Shown here piece after piece: positions 1 through 5,725 of a stretch of DNA of 9,012 nucleotides (position 1 is the first letter of the stretch; each line of letters begins with the position of its first letter). The notes below the pieces were generated by a model, which was given only the letters and a program-made list of their open reading frames with translations, was not told the origin of the DNA and searched no databases. The stretch is from Treponema sp. (GTDB lineage Bacteria; Spirochaetota; Spirochaetia; Treponematales; Breznakiellaceae): positions 1-9,012 of the forward strand of contig JAIRNB010000083.1 of the NCBI GenBank assembly GCA_031258265.1, written 5' to 3'. Position numbers and translations under genes: made by a program.

Positions 1-60
1 GATGTCATCCACCACCCGCCTGGCGCCGTAAACCTTCGTAACATTCTGCACAGTTACCAT
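1..60 (-). CDS. ABC transporter ATP-binding protein, N-terminal 20 codons only
   Basis: Partial gene that runs off the left edge of the window. The visible residues read MVTVQNVTKVYGARRVVDDI. This matches the first beta strands of an ABC-type ATPase: a V-x-N-V-T-K-x-Y-G stretch containing the A-loop tyrosine that stacks on adenine, ahead of the Walker A motif, which lies outside the window. The start is supported by a CCAGGAG Shine-Dalgarno sequence (66-73) about 6 nt upstream and by a promoter at 81-109. The protein would energise import or export at the inner membrane. The substrate cannot be judged from 20 residues. It lies downstream of birA on the same strand but has its own promoter. 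Confidence 0.75.
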   Translation of the reverse strand, partial: MVTVQNVTKVYGARRVVDDI

Positions 61-80
61 TAAACGCTCCTGGAAAGTTT

Positions 81-109
81 AAGATACCAAAAATTACCCG
101 CTTTGTCAA
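81..109 (-). promoter_or_regulatory. Sigma-70-type promoter of the ABC ATPase gene
   Basis: On the minus strand there is a perfect -35 TTGACA (109 to 104), a 17-bp spacer and a -10 TATCTT (86 to 81). The predicted start is about 74-75, giving a leader of roughly 14 nt that contains the CCAGGAG ribosome binding site at 66-73. Confidence 0.7.
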
Positions 110-165
110 AAAATAAGCCAGGCTGTCCAGGATAAACGTATAGGAATTTTTATCCTTAGTTATTT

Positions 166-332
166 GGGCGCATCCCCGCCTGTAGCGGGGACCGGGCTAT
201 CCGCTTCAATCTTTTGGCTGTGCCAAAAGTATTTCCGCTTCTATCCCTTGCGCTGCCCAAAAATGGCATCCATGCCATTTTTGGGCTTTACGTTTTTGCT
301 TTGCAAAAACATATACGATTATCACAGCCGGC
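166..332 (-). repeat. Structured intergenic repeat, copy 1 (three-way junction plus two hairpins)
   Basis: The copy lies between birA and the ABC gene and is read here on the minus strand. In order it has a GTTTTTGC hairpin (292-310), a 15-bp-stem hairpin with GGCAT/ATGCC at its tip (255-286), and a three-way junction. The junction is closed by GCGCA/TGCGC (249-253 with 168-172). Its long helix pairs GGGATAGAAGCGGAAAT (231-247) with ATTGAAGCGGATAGCCC (194-210). That gives ten Watson-Crick pairs, and every other opposed pair is G.A. An apical hairpin (211-229, 8-bp stem) and a side hairpin (173-191, 7-bp stem) complete it. A second copy lies at 8840-9012 in the opposite orientation. Homology between copies runs through a GCCGGCTGTG block (323-332). 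It begins about 11 bp past the birA stop and could act in the 3' UTR of birA. Confidence 0.85.
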
Positions 333-343
333 ATCCATGCCGT

Positions 344-1195
344 TCAGCCCCATAAATTCAATTCCCCCGTGATAAAGGCCCGCTCCTCGCCGCCGTCGGG
401 GAGGATCAGCAATTCCCCGCCGGGACCGACGCCCCGGAGCAGCCCCTCCACCGGCTGCCCGGAATCCGCCCCGCCGGCAATAAAACGGACATGCTCCCCC
501 CGCATGTACAGCCGCCCTTCCAGCCGCGCCCGCCAGGTATCGCCGGGATGGGGAACTTCCCCGGCTTCGGGAGAGGCCCCTTCAAGTTCCCGGCGCAGGC
601 GGTCCAGGATCAGTTCCAGGAGGGCAAAGCGGGAATCGGCCCCCGGCCCTTCCAGCCCCAGTTCACCCAGGGACAGGCTCAGGCTTGTGGCCTTATGCCT
701 AAGCCCGGGGGGAAATTCCCTCTGCCGCACATTAACCCCAATGCCGGTGAACACAATGCCGCCGCCGGCTTCACAGAGAATCCCCGCGATCTTCCGTCCC
801 CCTCCGGGGAGCAGAATCAAAACATCGTTGGGCCATTTTATCCGTACCAGGCCGGCCAGGGGGGGGGCAAGATCCTCTATGGCATGGGAAACCGCAAGAC
901 CGGTTCTAAGGGTCAGGGCGGCGGGAACAGCGGCAAAGGAGGCGTAACGGAGGAGGACCGTAAAAAAAAGGTTGTCCCCCGGGTCTCCCAGCCAGGAACG
1001 TCCCCTGGTTCTCCCCCGGCCGGCCTCCTGAAAATCCGCCGTGATCACCGTGCCGTGGGGGGCCCCTTCCGCCGCCAGACGGCGGGAAACATCCATGGTG
1101 CTGGACAGAGTCTCCGCATGATACACCGGCGCCCCAAAGGAATTGGCGCAATTAAGCCGTTTCATGGAACGCGGCATATCCGGGAAAATATTCAT
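344..1195 (-). CDS. birA: Biotin--[acetyl-CoA-carboxylase] ligase, catalytic-domain-only BirA
   Basis: The enzyme makes biotinyl-5'-AMP and transfers biotin to the acceptor lysine of biotin-carboxyl-carrier proteins in the cytoplasm. With this start it has 283 residues. Seen: substrate motif SSTM (31-34), biotin/ATP loop GRGRTRGRSW (59-68), KWPND with the catalytic lysine (120-124), RKIAGILCE (134-142) and GIGVN (151-155), then a small C-terminal SH3-like domain. There is no N-terminal winged helix, so it should be an enzyme only and not a biotin-operon repressor. The GRGR loop is one residue longer than the E. coli GRGRRGRKW form. I chose the ATG at 1195 because a TATACT -10 box lies 7 nt before it. 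The frame is open further upstream, but that would overlap thrH. Later ATGs at 1177 and 1165 are possible. A run of nine C (plus-strand G, 859-867) lies inside the gene. Confidence 0.93.
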   Translation of the reverse strand: MNIFPDMPRSMKRLNCANSFGAPVYHAETLSSTMDVSRRLAAEGAPHGTVITADFQEAGRGRTRGRSWLGDPGDNLFFTVLLRYASFAAVPAALTLRTGLAVSHAIEDLAPPLAGLVRIKWPNDVLILLPGGGRKIAGILCEAGGGIVFTGIGVNVRQREFPPGLRHKATSLSLSLGELGLEGPGADSRFALLELILDRLRRELEGASPEAGEVPHPGDTWRARLEGRLYMRGEHVRFIAGGADSGQPVEGLLRGVGPGGELLILPDGGEERAFITGELNLWG

Positions 1196-1241
1196 AGTGC
1201 GCAGTATACAAAAAAAAGGCCCCCATGGTACTATTTTCCTT
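1196..1241. promoter_or_regulatory. 46-bp divergent promoter region, birA / thrH
   Basis: Both genes must be transcribed from this short gap. On the plus strand TACTAT (1229-1234) lies 7 nt before the thrH ATG. On the minus strand TATACT (1208 to 1203) lies 7 nt before the birA ATG. Neither gene has a GGAG-like ribosome binding site. A start site about 7 nt after the -10 would fall at or next to each ATG, so both transcripts are probably leaderless. No good -35 hexamer is visible for either. Confidence 0.5.
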
Positions 1242-1850
1242 ATGCACCTGGTTTGTCTTGATCTTGAGGGAGTGCTGGTTCCCGAAATTTGGATCGCCTT
1301 TGCGGAGGCGGCGGGGATTCCCGAATTCCGGCGGACCACCAGGGACGAGCCGGACTACGACAAGCTGATGCGCTTCCGCATCGATCTTCTAAAACGGCAT
1401 AACCTTAAGCTCCCCGACATCCAGCGGGTAATCGGGGGGATGGACCCCCTGCCGGGGGCGGCGGAATTTTGCGCGAAACTTAGGGAGCTTACCCAGCTGG
1501 TGATCCTCTCCGACACCTTTGAGCAGTTCGCCAAGCCCCTGATGGCAAAACTGGACTACCCTACCCTTTTCTGCAACAGCATTATTACCGCGGAAGACGG
1601 TACTGTTACCGGCTACACCCTGCGCCAGCGGGACGGAAAAAAACACGCCGTGGCCGCCTTCAAATCCATTAATCTAAGGGTCTTTGCCGCGGGGGATTCC
1701 TTTAACGATCTCAAGATGATCAACGAAGCGGAGGGGGGCTGTCTCTTCCGCGCCCCGGAAAAGATTCGCCGGGATTACCCCCATATCCCCTGTGTGGAAA
1801 GCTTTGATGAACTTTTCGGCCAAATAGAGGAATTTGTGAACCGGGCTTAA
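1242..1850 (+). CDS. thrH: ThrH-like phosphoserine phosphatase / homoserine phosphotransferase (HAD family)
   Basis: A cytoplasmic HAD-superfamily phosphotransferase of 202 residues, close to the roughly 205 of Pseudomonas ThrH. That family dephosphorylates phosphoserine and can transfer phosphate to homoserine. Seen: motif I DLEGVLVPE (7-15), with nucleophile Asp7 and acid/base Glu9 in the DxE form typical of ThrH; motif II SDT (90-92); lysines at 133-134 for motif III; motif IV GDSFND (151-156). The N-terminal EIWIAFAEAAGI and TTRDEPDYD stretches also match the ThrH subfamily rather than SerB. The start is ATG 1242 because DLEG must lie near the N-terminus and a -10 box ends 7 nt upstream. 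An earlier in-frame ATG at 1143 would add 33 unrelated residues over birA. The TAA overlaps the era stop codon. True substrate in this organism is inferred from family only. Confidence 0.9.
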   Translation: MHLVCLDLEGVLVPEIWIAFAEAAGIPEFRRTTRDEPDYDKLMRFRIDLLKRHNLKLPDIQRVIGGMDPLPGAAEFCAKLRELTQLVILSDTFEQFAKPLMAKLDYPTLFCNSIITAEDGTVTGYTLRQRDGKKHAVAAFKSINLRVFAAGDSFNDLKMINEAEGGCLFRAPEKIRRDYPHIPCVESFDELFGQIEEFVNRA

Positions 1851-2779
1851 CGGTCGATAAGGCGTTTTAGAATCTTGTCGTTGTGCCGCCAGTCCTTGGC
1901 GCATTTAACCCGCAGGTCCAGATCGATTTTCCAGTCAAAGATTCCGTCCAGGTCCTTTTGGGCCGCCTGCCGGATAGCCTTGATCATGGCCCCCCCCTTC
2001 CCCACCACCATACCTTTTTGGGACTCCCGCTCAGTGACGATGAAGGCCCGCACCCAAAGCCGCCCGCCTTCAACCGGACCCTCCGCACCGGGGTGAAACT
2101 CCAGATCCGCCACATCAACGTAAATTGAATGGGGCAGTTCTTCCCGGAGCCTCTGCACCGCCTTTTCCCGGATAATTTCCGCAATCCTAAAACCCACTTC
2201 CTGGTCGGTATAGTAATCCTCCGGGTAAAACGGCTCCCCGCTGCCGGCCATATCAAAGAGGAGGGCCAGGAGTTCCCCTATACCCCGCTTTTCCAGGGCG
2301 GAAATCTCCACCCAGGGCAGGGAATCGTCCCCGGAACCGGGAGCCGGGGGGAAATGTTCCCGCAAAAAGGCCTTAAGTACCCCCGGATCGGCATCCCCGC
2401 TGTCGATCTTGTTAATGGCGGCGGCGATCTTTCCGGTAAAGGGGGCCAGGGCCATGGCAATGGCCTCCTCCTCCGGGCCGGGGGGCCGGGAAGCGTCCAA
2501 AACATAGAGGATAAGGTCCGTCTCCGCCATAGACCGGTCGGAAACGGAGATAAGCTTTTTGTTGAGCTTCTTTTCAGAACGGTGCCGTCCCGGAGTATCC
2601 ACAAAGACAAGCTGCCCCTTTTCGCCGTTGTAAATCCCCCGGATAGCGTTCCGGGTGGTCTGGGGTACGGGACTTACGATGGCCACCTTTTGACCGCAAA
2701 TGGCATTGACCAGGGTAGACTTTCCCACCGAAGGCCGGCCCAGCACCGCTACGAAGGCGGCCTTCTTCTGTCCATCCAT
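1847..2779 (-). CDS. era: GTPase Era
   Basis: Era is an essential GTPase that binds the 3' end of 16S rRNA and helps the 30S subunit mature. It has 310 residues, the usual length. Seen: G1 GRPSVGKS (14-21); G2 region QTTRNAI (40-46), where most Era proteins have QTTRH; G3 DTPG (61-64); G4 NKID (123-126); a G5-like SAL; then a C-terminal KH RNA-binding domain with GKGG (260-263) and the Era-type end LRVKCAKDWRHND. The ATG at 2779 gives a normal N-terminus. An AGGA (2787-2790) lies 7 nt upstream and overlaps a possible -10. The stop codon overlaps the thrH stop head-on in TTAA (1847-1850), leaving no room for a terminator between the two genes. Confidence 0.97.
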   Translation of the reverse strand: MDGQKKAAFVAVLGRPSVGKSTLVNAICGQKVAIVSPVPQTTRNAIRGIYNGEKGQLVFVDTPGRHRSEKKLNKKLISVSDRSMAETDLILYVLDASRPPGPEEEAIAMALAPFTGKIAAAINKIDSGDADPGVLKAFLREHFPPAPGSGDDSLPWVEISALEKRGIGELLALLFDMAGSGEPFYPEDYYTDQEVGFRIAEIIREKAVQRLREELPHSIYVDVADLEFHPGAEGPVEGGRLWVRAFIVTERESQKGMVVGKGGAMIKAIRQAAQKDLDGIFDWKIDLDLRVKCAKDWRHNDKILKRLIDR

Positions 2780-2785
2780 GGGCTT

Positions 2786-2814
2786 ATCCTAGCGTTTCCC
2801 GCCGGATAAAACAA
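2786..2814 (-). promoter_or_regulatory. Candidate era promoter
   Basis: On the minus strand TTGTTT (2814 to 2809) and TAGGAT (2791 to 2786) are separated by 17 bp, and the -10 lies 6 nt before the era ATG. The TAGGAT contains the AGGA that could serve as a ribosome binding site, so the two readings conflict. Either this is a leaderless promoter or the promoter is further upstream. Confidence 0.35.
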
Positions 2815-2821
2815 CGCGGCG

Positions 2822-2841
2822 GCGCCCTCAGCCGGGGCGCA
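2822..2841. repeat. GCGCCC/GGGCGC hairpin with a second copy of its right arm at 8637-8649
   Basis: GCGCCC (2822-2827) pairs with GGGCGC (2835-2840) around a 7-nt loop in the era/cadC divergent gap. No T-run follows on either strand, so it does not look like an intrinsic terminator. The 13-mer CAGCCGGGGCGCA (2829-2841) recurs exactly at 8637-8649, upstream of the transporter gene, again in a GC-rich hairpin setting. Confidence 0.4.
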
Positions 2842-2861
2842 ATCTTGTCCTGTAATTTCCC

Positions 2862-2891
2862 TTGACAATCCCTGCCCCGGAGGGCTATATT
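2862..2891 (+). promoter_or_regulatory. Sigma-70-type promoter of the metal-resistance operon
   Basis: A perfect -35 TTGACA (2862-2867) and a -10 TATATT (2886-2891) are separated by 18 bp. The predicted start, about 2898, falls inside the operator at 2896-2927, so a bound repressor would block initiation or early escape. Confidence 0.75.
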
Positions 2892-2895
2892 TTAG

Positions 2896-2927
2896 TTGAA
2901 TAGTTGAATGTATATTCAATTATTCAA
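2896..2927. promoter_or_regulatory. Doubled inverted-repeat operator for the ArsR/SmtB repressor
   Basis: This 32-bp near-palindrome is built from four TTGAAT half-sites. The outer pair is TTGAATA (2896-2902) with TATTCAA (2921-2927). The inner pair is TTGAAT (2904-2909) with ATTCAA (2914-2919). Half-sites on the same side repeat every 8 bp. TGAA/TTCA inverted repeats are typical targets of ArsR/SmtB/CadC repressors. The nested layout could bind two dimers. It covers the predicted start site and lies 26 bp before the repressor ATG. Confidence 0.75.
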
Positions 2928-2952
2928 TGGTAGCGTCAATGGGGGACAGATT

Positions 2953-3324
2953 ATGGAAGCGGAGAATTTTGACATAGAGTGCGAAGTTACGATGATCCAC
3001 GAGGATGTGGTCCGGGAGGTGAGGGCCAGGATGCCGGGAGAGGAGGACCTGATGGAGCTGGCGGACCTTTTTAAGGTCTTTGGGGATTCTACCAGGGTTA
3101 GGATCATCAGCGCCCTCCTCCATGCCGAAATGTGCGTTTGCGATATAGCGGCGCTCCTGGGGATGAGTAAGTCTGCTATCAGCCATCAGTTACGGACCTT
3201 GCGGCAAACCAAGCTGGTAAAGTACCGCCGGGAGGGAAAGGTGGTGTTCTACTCCCTGGATGACGAGCATGTGGAAAACATCTTTTCCCAGGGTCTGACG
3301 CATATAGGCGAAGGGCGCCGTTGA
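2953..3324 (+). CDS. cadC: CadC-type ArsR/SmtB metal-responsive repressor
   Basis: A winged-helix repressor, 123 residues with this start, which probably shuts off its own operon until Zn, Cd or Pb is bound. Seen: an N-terminal CEVTMIHEDVV stretch (10-20) that aligns with CEIFCYDEEKV of staphylococcal CadC; CVCD (61-64) on the helix before the reader helix; recognition helix SKSAISHQLRTL (72-83); and a C-terminal helix with Asp104, His106, His117 and Glu120 spaced as in the alpha5 zinc site. Three alpha3N-type cysteines are present (10, 61, 63), but the fourth position is Met14. I chose ATG 2953 because GGGGGA (2941-2946) lies 6 nt upstream. The in-frame ATG at 2908 lies inside the operator and has no ribosome binding site. 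The neighbouring pump supports the role. Confidence 0.9.
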   Translation: MEAENFDIECEVTMIHEDVVREVRARMPGEEDLMELADLFKVFGDSTRVRIISALLHAEMCVCDIAALLGMSKSAISHQLRTLRQTKLVKYRREGKVVFYSLDDEHVENIFSQGLTHIGEGRR

Positions 3325-3451
3325 ATTGGCCGTTTTTTTGGGCGCCGCGTACCGCGCATGACGTTCCGGCTGTTTGCGGCATTTTTCCGGTCAGGAAGCT
3401 AAAACCGGATTAGGGACAGAGTGGAGAGCCTTAAAAGGAGTTCAACTGGTT

Positions 3452-5488
3452 ATGGAAAGACAGGATAAGCGTATTCATATCAAGGTAAGGCATGAGGGTT
3501 GTAGCTGCTGCGCCCCTGGGGGGCACGGGGAAAGGGAAAAGGCCGAAATCGAAAAAAAAGAGGGCTGGACTTCCTTTATCCCCATGGGGATCGGGGTCCT
3601 GGTCTTTGCCGGGGCCTTGGTTCTGCGCCGCCTTGCCCTTTCAGGCGGCGGCGAGGCTTTCCCCGGCCCCGGCGGCTATCCGGCGCTGGGTCTTTTTATT
3701 ATTGCCTACATCCTTAGCGGCGGGGAGGTCCTGCTCCAGTCCCTGAAGAATATCAGGAAGGGGACGATCTTCGATGAAAATTTCCTCATGGCCCTGGCCT
3801 CCCTGGGGGCCTTCTGTATCGGCGAATACCCCGAAGGGGTGGCGGTGATGATTTTCTACCGGGTGGGGGAAGCTTTCCAGGAGGCGGCCCTGGCACGGTC
3901 CCGGTCTTCTATTGCGGGTTTAATGGACATTAGGCCGGACTATGCCCACCTAAAGCGGGGGGATGGGTACCTGCGGGTGGAACCCCGGGAAGTACATCCC
4001 GGAGACCTGATCCTGGTAAAACCGGGGGAGAAAGTGCCCTTGGACGGCGTGGTCGTCGAGGGGAATTCCGCCCTGGACTGTTCCGCCCTGACAGGGGAAT
4101 CCCTGCCCAGGGACGCGGAAAAGGGGACTACGGTTCTCTCCGGGTCTATCAACAAAACCGGGCTGTTGACCGTCCGGGTGACTAAGGAATTCGGGGAATC
4201 CACAGCCTCCCAGATTCTGCGCCTGGTGGAGGAAGCGGGGAGTAAAAAGGCCCCGGTGGAGAATTTTATCACCAGCTTTGCCCGGTACTACACCCCGGCG
4301 GTGGTGTCCGTCGCCCTGGGCCTGGCCCTTATCCCCCCCCTGATCCTGGGGGGCCAGGGGGAAGCCGGTTTTATGACAGGCTTTGCGGGATCTTTCCCCT
4401 CCTGGCTCCACCGGGCCCTGATCTTCCTTGTGGTTTCCTGCCCCTGCGCCCTGGTTATCTCCGTGCCTTTGAGCTTCTTTGGAGGTATCGGGGGGGCGTC
4501 CCGCCGGGGTATCCTGGTAAAGGGGGGAAATTTCCTGGAGGCCCTGAACCAGGCGGATACGGTGGTTTTTGACAAAACCGGTACCCTTACCAGGGGAATC
4601 TTCAAGGTAACAAAGATCGAAGCCGCCGCCCCCTTTAGCACGGAAGAACTGCTCCGCTATGCGGGGATGGCGGAACACTTCTCCAACCACCCCATCGCCC
4701 GGTCTATACAGGCCGCCGCCGCCGAGGGGGGCGTTAGGGTGGATCAGGCGGAGGCCGGTTCCCATGAGGAGATCCCCGGCCGGGGGGTCCGGCTCAGGCT
4801 GGACGGCAGAATCGTACTGGCCGGGAATGCCCGGTTCCTGGATGAAAACGGGATAAGCCATCCGGCGCTGGAAGTGCCGGGGACTGTGGTATATGTAAGC
4901 TGCGACGGTTCCTATGCCGGGCATCTGGAGATCAGCGATGAACCTAAGGCGGACGCCAAGTCCGCCATCCAGGGGCTCAGGGCGGCGGGGATCAAACAGG
5001 TCCTGATGTTCACCGGAGACAATTCCCGGACCGCCTCGGCGCTGGCCGAAACCCTGGGGCTGGACGGCTTTTACGGAGAACTCCTGCCCCAGGATAAGGT
5101 AGCCCAGTTGGAAGCCCTCTATGCCGGGGGCCCTGCCGGAGACCGGGGAAAGGGGAAGATCGTCTTCGTGGGGGACGGCATTAACGACGCCCCGGTGCTG
5201 GCCCGCAGCGACATAGGAGTTGCCATGGGCATGGGACAGGATGCTGCCATCGAAGCGGCGGATATTGTCCTTATGACCGATGAACCATCCCGGCTGGCGG
5301 ATGCGGCAGCCATTGCCCGGAAGACTCACCGCATTGTCTGGCAGAATATCATCTTTGCCCTGGGGGTAAAGGGAATCATCCTAAGCCTGGGGGCCCTGGG
5401 ACTGGCCAGCATGTGGGTGGCGGTTTTTGCCGATGTGGGGGTAGCCCTATTGGCTATCTTCAACGCCATGCGGGCGCAGAGGGCCTAA
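3452..5488 (+). CDS. cadA: P1B-type heavy-metal (Zn/Cd/Pb) efflux ATPase
   Basis: An inner-membrane pump that exports soft divalent metals using ATP, 678 residues. Seen: N-terminal CSCC (17-20) followed by a charged stretch with His25; transmembrane segments near 42-63, 73-95 and two in the DENFLM to GEAFQEAA region; actuator TGES (214-217); a CPC motif in the sixth helix (330-332); phosphorylation site DKTGTLT starting at Asp374; HP motif (413-414); GDGINDAP (574-581); Lys640 and Asp661 in the last two helices, as in ZntA/CadA. These last residues and the CadC-type neighbour point to Zn/Cd/Pb rather than Cu. There is no full ferredoxin-like metal-binding domain. The start at 3452 follows AAGGAG (3435-3440) at a rather long 11 nt. 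An in-frame ATG at 3374 lacks a site. The 127-bp gap after cadC shows no clear promoter or terminator, so the genes are probably co-transcribed. Confidence 0.93.
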   Translation: MERQDKRIHIKVRHEGCSCCAPGGHGEREKAEIEKKEGWTSFIPMGIGVLVFAGALVLRRLALSGGGEAFPGPGGYPALGLFIIAYILSGGEVLLQSLKNIRKGTIFDENFLMALASLGAFCIGEYPEGVAVMIFYRVGEAFQEAALARSRSSIAGLMDIRPDYAHLKRGDGYLRVEPREVHPGDLILVKPGEKVPLDGVVVEGNSALDCSALTGESLPRDAEKGTTVLSGSINKTGLLTVRVTKEFGESTASQILRLVEEAGSKKAPVENFITSFARYYTPAVVSVALGLALIPPLILGGQGEAGFMTGFAGSFPSWLHRALIFLVVSCPCALVISVPLSFFGGIGGASRRGILVKGGNFLEALNQADTVVFDKTGTLTRGIFKVTKIEAAAPFSTEELLRYAGMAEHFSNHPIARSIQAAAAEGGVRVDQAEAGSHEEIPGRGVRLRLDGRIVLAGNARFLDENGISHPALEVPGTVVYVSCDGSYAGHLEISDEPKADAKSAIQGLRAAGIKQVLMFTGDNSRTASALAETLGLDGFYGELLPQDKVAQLEALYAGGPAGDRGKGKIVFVGDGINDAPVLARSDIGVAMGMGQDAAIEAADIVLMTDEPSRLADAAAIARKTHRIVWQNIIFALGVKGIILSLGALGLASMWVAVFADVGVALLAIFNAMRAQRA

Positions 5489-5510
5489 TACCCCTGGGTT
5501 TCCCCTTTGA

Positions 5511-5561
5511 TTCGGAAAATGACAGCGCGGGGTAAAACTAATTTGGGCCATCGAGGACTTG
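5511..5561 (-). repeat. 51-bp direct repeat, distal copy (contains a tRNA 3' fragment)
   Basis: An exact copy of 5726-5776, offset by 215 bp. On the minus strand it contains the last 18 nt of the tRNA-Ile2 gene (5544-5561) and the 33 nt that follow it. Identity stops abruptly on both sides. It begins 22 bp after the ATPase stop codon. Confidence 0.95.
5544..5561 (-). pseudogene. tRNA-Ile2 3'-end fragment (T-loop to discriminator)
   Basis: The minus strand reads CAAGTCCTCGATGGCCCA, identical to the 3' end of the intact tRNA at 5759-5776. The break is inside the T-loop. No other part of the tRNA is present, so it cannot be functional. Confidence 0.9.
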
Positions 5562-5725
5562 CCCTGCGGCCCTCGGCCTCCTGCTTCGGGCCTCCGGGCC
5601 GGGATTTTTGCTAAACCGCCGTCCCTGGCGGTTTAGCGGTTTCAGGCTGCGATGTCTCGCCTGAAACCGGTCGCAAAAATCCTTCAAGTCCTCCGGTTTC
5701 CGGCTTCTTTAGGGGATTTTCGGGT
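5562..5725. repeat. 164-bp structured element between the tRNA-derived direct repeats
   Basis: No coding potential is seen. The centre folds on either strand into a three-way junction. GGATTTTTGC (5602-5611) pairs with GCAAAAATCC (5673-5682). Inside are a hairpin with an 11-bp stem (5610-5620 with 5627-5637) and another with an 11-bp stem (5637-5647 with 5659-5669). The two bases 5610-5611 and base 5637 are shared between alternative pairings. Further out, GAGGACTTG (5553-5561, in the tRNA fragment) pairs with CAAGTCCTC (5685-5693), so the element carries an inverted piece of the T-arm. A GC-rich CGGCCC/GGGCCG inverted repeat (5567-5572, 5596-5601) lies on one side. Confidence 0.8.

Noticed and set aside
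129..156. Inverted repeat AGGATAAA/TTTATCCT with a 12-nt loop upstream of the ABC gene promoter.
   Set aside because: It is short and AT-rich with no following T-run. It could be a weak regulator site, but nothing else supports it.
164..355. A 63-codon plus-strand reading frame with the peptide MASMPFLGF, matching a similar frame at 8673-8924 on the minus strand; the two also share YHSR.
   Set aside because: The similarity comes from the structured DNA repeat itself. The shared peptide is read straight through perfect hairpins, there is no ribosome binding site, and the rest of the two frames differs. Treated as a repeat artefact likely to be mis-annotated as small proteins.
369..947. Long plus-strand open frames over birA, and others over era, the pump (3950-5329 minus), the hydrolase and the carrier.
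   Set aside because: They lie antisense to well-recognised genes, have low-complexity Pro/Arg/Gly-rich translations and no motifs. They are expected by-products of GC-rich codon use.
3300..3345. Possible terminator after cadC (GCC/GGC near a run of seven T).
   Set aside because: The stem is only about 3 bp with an 8-nt loop. Co-transcription of cadC and the pump gene is more likely.
5562..5725. CRISPR array, integron attC or intrinsic terminator as explanations of the hairpins after the pump gene.
   Set aside because: There are no regularly spaced direct repeats, no visible RYYYAAC/GTTRRRY attC ends, and no T-run after the stems.
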